From positions 1 through 6,741 of the forward strand of contig DATMOG010000059.1 in assembly GCA_035568375.1 (NCBI GenBank): 6,741 nt of DNA, given 5' to 3'. Positions 1 to 4,022 of this stretch are shown one piece after another. Position numbers and translations under genes: made by a program. The notes under the pieces were generated by a model. That model had not been told where the DNA came from. It did not search any database and was given only the letters and a program-made list of their open reading frames with translations. This DNA comes from JACDET01 sp035568375 (GTDB taxonomy: Bacteria; Patescibacteriota; Microgenomatia; Levybacterales; UBA12049). Numbering within the stretch: the stretch's first letter is position 1; every line of letters begins with the position of its first letter.

Positions 1-149
1 CTTTTCACCTGCCTTACTGATAGCCTTAATTGTTTTGCCGCTTGAGCATTGCTAATCCTACCCATAATTGCAGATTCGAGAATTGTTGCCTTTTCCTGTT
101 CCTTTGAATTGAAACTTGAGCCCTCCTTCGAGGATCTTTGACCTGCCAT
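1..149 (-). CDS. Transposase, N-terminal fragment with helix-turn-helix (gene runs off the left edge)
   Basis: This minus-strand reading frame starts at an ATG (147-149) and stays open to the window edge, giving 49 codons. The N-terminus is polar and Ser/Lys/Glu-rich. It is followed by a helix-turn-helix with the core ISNAQAAKQLRLSVRQVK, residues about 32-49. A 'xISNxQAAxxLxLSVRQVKR' helix-turn-helix at the N-terminus is typical of DDE transposases of the ISNCY-like groups (from memory, not searched). Upstream in the same frame there is a stop at 204-206 and no better start; no clear Shine-Dalgarno is seen. The iterated repeats just outside the gene (194-232) fit an insertion-sequence end. 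The catalytic DDE domain would lie outside the window, so it is unknown whether the gene is intact. Another helix-turn-helix DNA-binding protein cannot be excluded. Confidence 0.6.
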   Translation of the reverse strand, partial: MAGQRSSKEGSSFNSKEQEKATILESAIMGRISNAQAAKQLRLSVRQVK

Positions 150-193
150 CCATACGTGACAAGCATCATATCCTAAGGAAGCGTTTCTGTATA

Positions 194-232
194 GGTGACA
201 TTTCTATTCTTGTTAGGGGTGTCGTTTCTATT
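194..232. repeat. Iterated 15-bp direct repeats at the IS end (likely transposase-binding sites)
   Basis: GGTGACATTTCTATT (194-208) and GGTGTCGTTTCTATT (218-232) match at 13 of 15 positions and are offset by 24 bp. A weaker third copy begins at 177 (GGAAGCGTTTCTGTA, about 10 of 15). The offset suggests sites roughly two helical turns apart. Multiple short repeats at element termini are known for several IS families as transposase-binding sites; that role here is inferred from position only. Confidence 0.6.
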
Positions 233-250
233 ATTGTCTGATATTCTCTA

Positions 251-286
251 ATGAACACTTATGCATATTGAGATATAATACCATTA
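251..286 (+). promoter_or_regulatory. Predicted sigma-70 promoter giving a leaderless methyltransferase mRNA
   Basis: A perfect -10 box TATAAT lies at 274-279. With a 17-bp spacer the -35 is ATGAAC (251-256), a weak 3 of 6 match. Standard spacing puts +1 at 286, exactly the A of the ATG start codon. No Shine-Dalgarno is present. The promoter begins about 20 bp outside the IS repeats, so the IS may have replaced the original upstream DNA. Confidence 0.55.
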
Positions 287-1251
287 TGGATGCCTGTAAC
301 AATTTACCAATACAACTACTTGAAAGATGGAAAAAAATATATTCTGAAAAGTATTTCAATCAACTACTTGATGCTTTATCACATCCATATCTCCCTTCTT
401 TTCGAGCAAATACGTTAAAAACTAGCTCAAGAATTTTACAAAAATTATTAGAACAACAAAATTTTATTGTTGAAAAAGTCTATTGGTATCCTGATGCGTT
501 TGTTCTGAAAAATAAATCTATTCGTGAACTAACAGAAACAGCTGAATATAAAAATGGTTTACTTTATATTCAAAATCTTTCTAGTATGATACCCGCTCTT
601 GTGCTGCATCCAAAACCTAATGAAAAAGTCTTGGATATCACTGCTGCTCCAGGGAGTAAAACAACGCAGATTGCTGCAATGATGCACAATACAGGAGAAT
701 TAACAGCAAATGATCTTAGCTTTAAACGATTATTCAAACTCAAAGAGAACCTCAATCATATGGGAATAACAAATACTAAAGTATTAAACTTACCCGGTGA
801 ATCCTTTTGGAAAAACCTTCCTGAATATTTCGACAAGACGCTTGTTGATGTCCCATGTTCTATGGAAGGACGCATTAAATGCAATGATCCAAAAACGTAC
901 AAAGATTGGTCAACAAAAAAAATTAAACAATTATCAAAACTTCAAAAATATCTCCTGCGATCAGCAATATCGGCAACACGAATAGGAGGAATAATTGTTT
1001 ATTCAACATGTACGCTCTCTCCTGAGGAAAATGAAGAAGTAATTGAATGGATAATGAAAAAAACACCAGAAGCATTGAGAATTGAAAAAATTAATTTGTC
1101 TAATATACCGTTACAAAATGGTCTACTGGCATGGAAGAAAAAACAATTTATGCATACCACAAACTGTGCCCGCATCTTTCCAAGCAAAGAAATGGAAGGC
1201 TTTTTTATTACAAAGATTTATAAAATCACATCAACATTGCCCTTGCTATAA
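286..1251 (+). CDS. RNA (cytosine-5-)-methyltransferase, NOL1/NOP2/Sun (RsmB/RsmF-like) class
   Basis: This SAM-dependent enzyme is expected to methylate carbon 5 of a cytosine in rRNA or tRNA in the cytoplasm. Seen in the 321-aa product: SAM-binding motif I DITAAPGSKT at about 117-126, motif IV DVPCS with Cys191, and motif VI YSTCTLSPEEN with Cys242. The two cysteines are the nucleophile and the release residue of this family. Residues 1-90 form the short RNA-binding region that precedes the Rossmann core; no NusB domain and no obvious PUA domain is present, so it resembles compact RsmF/Trm4-like members more than full RsmB. The exact target base cannot be read from sequence. ATG 286 is chosen over the in-frame TTG 268 because the -10 box (274-279) lies between them, so TTG would fall upstream of the transcript. 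The gene appears monocistronic; the next gene has its own promoter. Confidence 0.88.
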   Translation: MDACNNLPIQLLERWKKIYSEKYFNQLLDALSHPYLPSFRANTLKTSSRILQKLLEQQNFIVEKVYWYPDAFVLKNKSIRELTETAEYKNGLLYIQNLSSMIPALVLHPKPNEKVLDITAAPGSKTTQIAAMMHNTGELTANDLSFKRLFKLKENLNHMGITNTKVLNLPGESFWKNLPEYFDKTLVDVPCSMEGRIKCNDPKTYKDWSTKKIKQLSKLQKYLLRSAISATRIGGIIVYSTCTLSPEENEEVIEWIMKKTPEALRIEKINLSNIPLQNGLLAWKKKQFMHTTNCARIFPSKEMEGFFITKIYKITSTLPLL

Positions 1252-1266
1252 TCTTTAAATTTTTCC

Positions 1267-1302
1267 TTGCTAGTTTTTCAGACTTAGGTTAAAATGTGAA
1301 TG
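1267..1302 (+). promoter_or_regulatory. Predicted sigma-70 promoter for the metalloprotease, near-leaderless
   Basis: TTGCTA (1267-1272, 4 of 6) and TAAAAT (1290-1295, 5 of 6) are separated by exactly 17 bp. Expected +1 is about 1302, one base before the second of two adjacent ATG codons (1300 and 1303). There is no Shine-Dalgarno. This favours ATG 1303 as the translated start, though 1300 cannot be excluded. Confidence 0.55.
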
Positions 1303-2238
1303 ATGAAAAAATTACTGATATTTTTCCTTATTATTGGGTTACTTTTCATTACTTATCAAAATAAAACTGTTTCAGCAAAAGTAAATCAGTTTCTTTATCA
1401 ATCACCTTGTGATGTGCCAAAAACTTTTCGTATTGGCTCAATTGACCCACGATTTAATATCAGCAAAAAAGAATTTCTCCAAGACACCAAAGAGGCAGGA
1501 ACTGTATGGAAGAATAGTCAAGGTATGGTCTTAATGGAATATGATCCTAATTCGAATATGCCTGTCAATATGATCTATGACCAACGACAGGCACTCAATT
1601 CACAAATTAATAATCTTAATAGCCAAGTCACACAACAAAAAAATACCCTCAAACCTGAAATATCTAGTTACGAAAACCAAGTCACAGAATTTAAAAAGAA
1701 AAGCGATGCTCTAAATGAGCAAATCCAATACTGGAATAGTAAAGGCGGTGCACCTCAAGATGTGTATAAAGATATTATTACTCAACAACAATCGCTGCAA
1801 CAACAAGCAACACAACTCCAACAAGAAGCAGACCAGCTTAACCAATCAACCGACCAATATAATCAACAAATCAACCAGCTCAATCAGAACGTGGATAATT
1901 ATAATAATGTCCTCACCTATAAACCTGAAGAAGGATTATATAACCGAGATGGGATAAACGAAACAATAAATATTTACTTCAATAATTCACATCAGGAGCT
2001 AATCCATACTATTGCTCATGAAATGGGACATGCACTTGGACTTGGCCATAATAATAACCTACAATCCATTATGTACCCACAAACCAACCTTGCAATAATA
2101 CCAACTATTGACGATAAAAATGCGCTAACAATAGTTTGTAAAAAAAGAAGCATTTTTGAAATTGCTAAGGAAAATATTGTAATTTCACTTGGCTCACTTC
2201 ATCAAAATCTAAATAACATGATGGCACAATACCAATAA
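1300..2238 (+). CDS. Secreted matrixin-like zinc metalloprotease interrupted by a long coiled coil
   Basis: Predicted exported metzincin protease of 312 aa. It starts with a signal peptide: MMKK, a hydrophobic stretch at about 5-19, and a signal peptidase I site VSA at 24-26. Residues 37-95 match the first half of a matrixin fold (FRIGSIDPRFNISKKEF). Residues about 96-205 form a Gln/Asn-rich coiled coil broken by YWNSKGGAP at 144-152. The catalytic helix follows with zinc motif HEMGHALGLGH (His240, Glu241, His244, His250) and a Met-turn SIMYP (Met258). Cys37 and Cys280, the only cysteines, could form a disulfide joining the N- and C-terminal parts. The tail 281-312 is mixed polar and hydrophobic. 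CPR genomes often encode matrixins with such a coiled-coil insertion (from memory). The substrate is unknown; cell-surface or extracellular proteins are likely. Two adjacent ATGs (1300, 1303) begin the frame, and the promoter slightly favours 1303. Confidence 0.88.
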   Translation: MMKKLLIFFLIIGLLFITYQNKTVSAKVNQFLYQSPCDVPKTFRIGSIDPRFNISKKEFLQDTKEAGTVWKNSQGMVLMEYDPNSNMPVNMIYDQRQALNSQINNLNSQVTQQKNTLKPEISSYENQVTEFKKKSDALNEQIQYWNSKGGAPQDVYKDIITQQQSLQQQATQLQQEADQLNQSTDQYNQQINQLNQNVDNYNNVLTYKPEEGLYNRDGINETINIYFNNSHQELIHTIAHEMGHALGLGHNNNLQSIMYPQTNLAIIPTIDDKNALTIVCKKRSIFEIAKENIVISLGSLHQNLNNMMAQYQ

Positions 2239-2309
2239 ATGGTCTCTCTTACTTCTTTCTTATTGACTTATCACGCAACTTTCATGTATACAGACTATTC
2301 TAGAGAAGA

Positions 2310-2364
2310 TTTACGCTAGTTCTCCTAATATCATATACAATATTTTCACCTTACGCCGAAAGGA
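2310..2364 (+). promoter_or_regulatory. Possible promoter and Shine-Dalgarno for the PH-domain gene
   Basis: A -10-like TACAAT (2336-2341) or TATACA (2334-2339) lies 33-40 bp before the ATG. TTTACG (2310-2315) is a possible -35 for the latter at 18 bp. An alternative further upstream is TTGACT (2263-2268) with TATACA (2287-2292). Unlike the neighbouring leaderless genes, this one has a ribosome site, AAAGGA at 2359-2364, 9 nt before ATG 2374, so a true 5' leader is expected. The ribosome site is firmer than the promoter. Confidence 0.35.
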
Positions 2365-2373
2365 ACATTTTCT

Positions 2374-2982
2374 ATGCAAAATGGTATGATCACCAAAGGA
2401 AACTGGAATATTTTTCTTACACTCAAAGATGAACAATTGTTGCTTGTTAAACGAAAACATCCATTCGTAGTCTTAGGTCCTGTTCTTATTACTGGCCTGC
2501 TTACTCTTTTCTTTATCTCGACAGCATTTGTCATTTTCCAAGATTTTTTTGTTTCCTCATCATTATTCTTTGTTACAACCTTACTTTTAATCAGTATTGC
2601 AATTAGTTTATGTACAAAAACTATTGTTGACTGGTATTTCCATATGTATATATTGACAAATCGAAAAATACTTGAATTGCGATATACTCCACTTACTTCA
2701 TATATTGTTAATGATGTTATGCTCGATAGGGTTAATTGTACAGAAATTGACCTAATGAGTAATGGTTTTTTTAATGAAATAATTGATATGGGAGATATTG
2801 TGATTACTTTTGATCGACCAACTCGTCAGGAAGAATTTGTTTTAAAAGATATCCAAGGATCTCATGAACTTACAACCTATTTAACACAACAATTACTGGA
2901 TGGAGCTCCACAACCTACTTCGTTAATGCAACAAAATACTATCTGGTTTAAACAACATCATGTAAATAGTACAAGTTATTAA
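2374..2982 (+). CDS. Membrane protein with bacterial PH-like domain (bPH2/YdbS-like)
   Basis: This 202-aa protein has a short cytoplasmic N-terminus, two transmembrane helices at about residues 31-55 and 61-82, and then a PH-like domain at about 87-173. The domain carries the typical run WYFHMYILTNRKILELR followed by VNDVMLDRVNCTEIDLMSNGFFNEIIDMGDIVITF. The order 'two helices, then DWYxxxYxxTNRR' is characteristic of the bPH2 family, widespread in Gram-positive bacteria and CPR. Its molecular role is poorly defined, generally membrane-associated with protein or lipid contacts suspected. The C-terminal 28 residues are polar. The start at ATG 2374 is supported by AAAGGA nine bases upstream; a second ATG four codons in is less well placed. 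The next gene starts 8 bp after its stop, suggesting joint expression. Confidence 0.75.
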   Translation: MQNGMITKGNWNIFLTLKDEQLLLVKRKHPFVVLGPVLITGLLTLFFISTAFVIFQDFFVSSSLFFVTTLLLISIAISLCTKTIVDWYFHMYILTNRKILELRYTPLTSYIVNDVMLDRVNCTEIDLMSNGFFNEIIDMGDIVITFDRPTRQEEFVLKDIQGSHELTTYLTQQLLDGAPQPTSLMQQNTIWFKQHHVNSTSY

Positions 2983-2990
2983 AATTAAAT

Positions 2991-3224
2991 ATGCTATTTC
3001 TTACCATAAATCACATAAAATTCTTGATTCTTCTTTTTTATCTCTTCACAGTCATTATTGTAATCTGTCTTAGTTGGCTCTATTTGATAAGAACAACTAG
3101 AGCGACAAAAGCTATTGGATTGCAAGCTCCAGAATATATAAAGATTATGGCACGAATTAGTATAGCAAACGCACTTCTCACAGCCTTTCTTATTACTTTT
3201 TTCCTCTCAACACATATTTACTAA
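2991..3224 (+). CDS. Small two-helix membrane protein, function unknown
   Basis: I do not recognise this 77-aa protein. It has two hydrophobic segments, about 10-33 and 57-74. They are separated by a basic, polar loop (RTTRATKAIGLQAPEYIKIMAR), which predicts a hairpin with the loop on the cytoplasmic side by the positive-inside rule. It lies 8 bp after the PH-domain gene and on the same strand, so a two-gene operon and a possible physical partnership in the membrane are plausible. There is no Shine-Dalgarno before ATG 2991. A TAAAAT hexamer (2980-2985) overlapping the preceding stop codon could serve as a -10 for a leaderless transcript, but no -35 is seen. The length and clean hydrophobic pattern support a real gene; it could still be a chance frame in AT-rich DNA. 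Confidence 0.6.
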   Translation: MLFLTINHIKFLILLFYLFTVIIVICLSWLYLIRTTRATKAIGLQAPEYIKIMARISIANALLTAFLITFFLSTHIY

Positions 3225-3248
3225 AATACCATATTTATTAAAAAAGTC

Positions 3249-3286
3249 TTGACAAATAATATACATATACGTATAATGCGCATATG
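3249..3286 (+). promoter_or_regulatory. Consensus sigma-70 promoter, leaderless, with operator-like inverted repeat
   Basis: TTGACA (3249-3254), 17-bp spacer, TATAAT (3272-3277): every consensus base is present. Standard spacing puts +1 at 3284, the A of the EXLDI gene's ATG. The -10 box is enclosed by inverted arms CATATACG (3264-3271) and CGCATATG (3279-3286), 7 of 8 complementary. A perfect palindrome TATACGTATA (3266-3275) overlaps the left arm and the -10. Binding of a repressor here would block the polymerase, and the encoded protein's own N-terminus is a candidate. The operator role is inference. Confidence 0.75.
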
Positions 3287-3793
3287 AGTAATAAAACAAT
3301 TTATGTCAGTGAAAAAGATGAACCGCTTTTCGATCGCGCAAAAGAGATTGCAGGTGAAGCTCTCTCTTCAGTAATTGCTCGTGCGCTTGGTGAATATGTC
3401 TCACGTCATGAAAAAAAAGAGCGCGACATGAAAGAAATTACTATAAAAGTAGGCAAACATACTTCTCAACGAAAATTACGATTCATAGGACACGAGGTCG
3501 GGAAATGGTCAGGATTTTCAGATGATAAAGTATGGTTGATGTCTGCCAAAATTTATCAAACACAAAAAGGTAAGTGGGCAATTTTGATACAAGCAGCAAC
3601 AAAAGCGACACTTCTCACAAATCCGATAGCATGGAAAAAAAATGCAGACTATCTTGAAAATACAAACGGCGCAGAATTCATTGTTGGAGATAATTTTAAT
3701 CAACTCAAAAATAAGCTTCCAAAGTCACTTTATGTTACTCTACAAGAAATTGCCAAACAATATGAAAGTCCTATTGAATATTTAGATATTTAA
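3284..3793 (+). CDS. EXLDI-family protein with ribbon-helix-helix-like N-terminus
   Basis: This 169-aa cytoplasmic protein ends in IEYLDI, matching the C-terminal E-x-L-D-I signature of the EXLDI family (recalled as TIGR04342, mostly described from actinobacteria and other Gram-positives). The family's N-terminal pattern NKTIYVSExDxPLFxRAxEIAG is also present. Residues 4-10 (KTIYVSE) read as a beta strand, followed by helices at about 14-23 and 27-42, an arrangement like ribbon-helix-helix DNA-binding proteins. Residues 50-130 look like a beta-rich domain (EITIKVGKHTSQRKLRFIGHEVGKW and following). No catalytic motif is evident and the family has no established biochemical role that I know. 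ATG 3284 coincides with the predicted transcription start. The gene is followed by a 49-aa membrane-protein gene whose ribosome site overlaps its stop codon, so the two are co-expressed. A DNA-binding, autoregulatory role is inferred from the fold and operator-like repeat. Confidence 0.75.
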   Translation: MSNKTIYVSEKDEPLFDRAKEIAGEALSSVIARALGEYVSRHEKKERDMKEITIKVGKHTSQRKLRFIGHEVGKWSGFSDDKVWLMSAKIYQTQKGKWAILIQAATKATLLTNPIAWKKNADYLENTNGAEFIVGDNFNQLKNKLPKSLYVTLQEIAKQYESPIEYLDI

Positions 3794-3802
3794 GGAGGTG
3801 AT
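3792..3802 (+). promoter_or_regulatory. Full-length Shine-Dalgarno deciding the start of the 49-aa gene
   Basis: AAGGAGGTGAT is an 11-base match to the complement of the 16S rRNA 3' end. Its first bases are part of the EXLDI stop codon TAA (3791-3793). The GGAGG core ends 8 nt before ATG 3807. It is the strongest ribosome site in the window and sits exactly where a second cistron without its own promoter would need one. Confidence 0.85.
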
Positions 3803-3806
3803 TTAT

Positions 3807-3956
3807 ATGGATGATAAAGAATTTGATAAAATAGCAAAAATGAAATCTCTTGAGAGTATGAGTAAATGGTATAGTTGGGATTCTCCCATTGGTTTAAGTA
3901 TTTTTCTCTTAACGGTAGTTCTTAACATAGTTATTCTAAAATGGACATTCTTCTAA
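3807..3956 (+). CDS. 49-aa single-pass membrane protein co-expressed with the EXLDI gene
   Basis: The frame from ATG 3807 to TAA 3954-3956 encodes 49 residues. A charged, probably helical N-terminal part (MDDKEFDKIAKMKSLESMSK) is followed by WYSWDSP and a single hydrophobic helix at about residues 28-48 ending at the C-terminus (LTVVLNIVILKWTFF). The topology is probably N-in or tail-anchored. I do not recognise a family. Evidence that it is real: a near-perfect Shine-Dalgarno at ideal distance, 13-bp spacing from the EXLDI stop codon, and a coherent soluble-then-membrane pattern. Being translated from the EXLDI mRNA, it may tether or modulate that protein or be its regulatory partner; this is speculation from context. 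It ends 32 bp from the convergent coupling-ATPase gene. Confidence 0.75.
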   Translation: MDDKEFDKIAKMKSLESMSKWYSWDSPIGLSIFLLTVVLNIVILKWTFF

Positions 3957-3974
3957 CACTTTGGACTTTAAAAC

Positions 3975-4022
3975 TGAAGCAGAGATTATCATAATCGTGC
4001 ACGTTGATTAATGTCTGCTTCA
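3975..4022 (-). terminator. Possible weak terminator hairpin at the convergent gene ends
   Basis: TGAAGCAGA (3975-3983) and TCTGCTTCA (4014-4022) form a perfect 9-bp inverted repeat with a 30-nt loop. The loop holds two further palindromes, GATTATCATAATC (3984-3996) and CGTGCACG (3997-4004). Read on the minus strand the stem is followed by GTTTT, a short U-run, so it could end the coupling-ATPase transcript although it overlaps its last codons. On the plus strand no T-run follows. The long loop and short U-run make this weak. Confidence 0.3.

Larger units (their letters stand above)
1..240. mobile_element. One end of an insertion sequence (outer boundary approximate)
   Basis: A transposase-like 5' gene end points inward (leftward), and 15-bp direct repeats lie between its start codon and the first plus-strand gene. 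This is the usual layout of an IS terminus, where transposase binds repeated sites. The outer boundary is placed just after the second repeat and is uncertain by 10-20 bp. The partner end and target-site duplication lie outside the window. This stretch is less AT-rich than the plus-strand genes that follow, consistent with separate origin. IS assignment is inference. Confidence 0.5.

Noticed and set aside
177..232. Short repeats as a CRISPR remnant
   Set aside because: Repeats are only 15 bp, offsets are 17 and 24 bp, copies diverge, and there is no cas gene; position beside a transposase explains them better.
268..285. TTG start giving the methyltransferase six extra N-terminal residues
   Set aside because: The extension covers the TATAAT -10 box (274-279), so it would lie upstream of the predicted transcript start; ATG 286 fits better.
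1783..1870. CAACAA-rich stretch as a DNA repeat
   Set aside because: The imperfect triplet pattern is explained by Gln codons in the coiled coil and is not a separate repeat element.
1715..1957. 80-codon plus-strand frame inside the protease gene
   Set aside because: It is a shadow of the Gln/Asn-rich coiled-coil codons (CAA/AAC repeats) read in another frame; its Asn/Gln/Ser-rich product has no independent support.
2239..2319. 26-codon frame starting directly after the metalloprotease stop
   Set aside because: No Shine-Dalgarno, no promoter at the right place, no hydrophobic or domain pattern, and it overlaps candidate promoter sequence of the next gene.
3986..3991. UGA possibly recoded as glycine (as in some CPR lineages)
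   Set aside because: The only relevant UGA ends the ATPase and is followed immediately by an in-frame TAA; no gene has an internal TGA, so the standard bacterial code is consistent.
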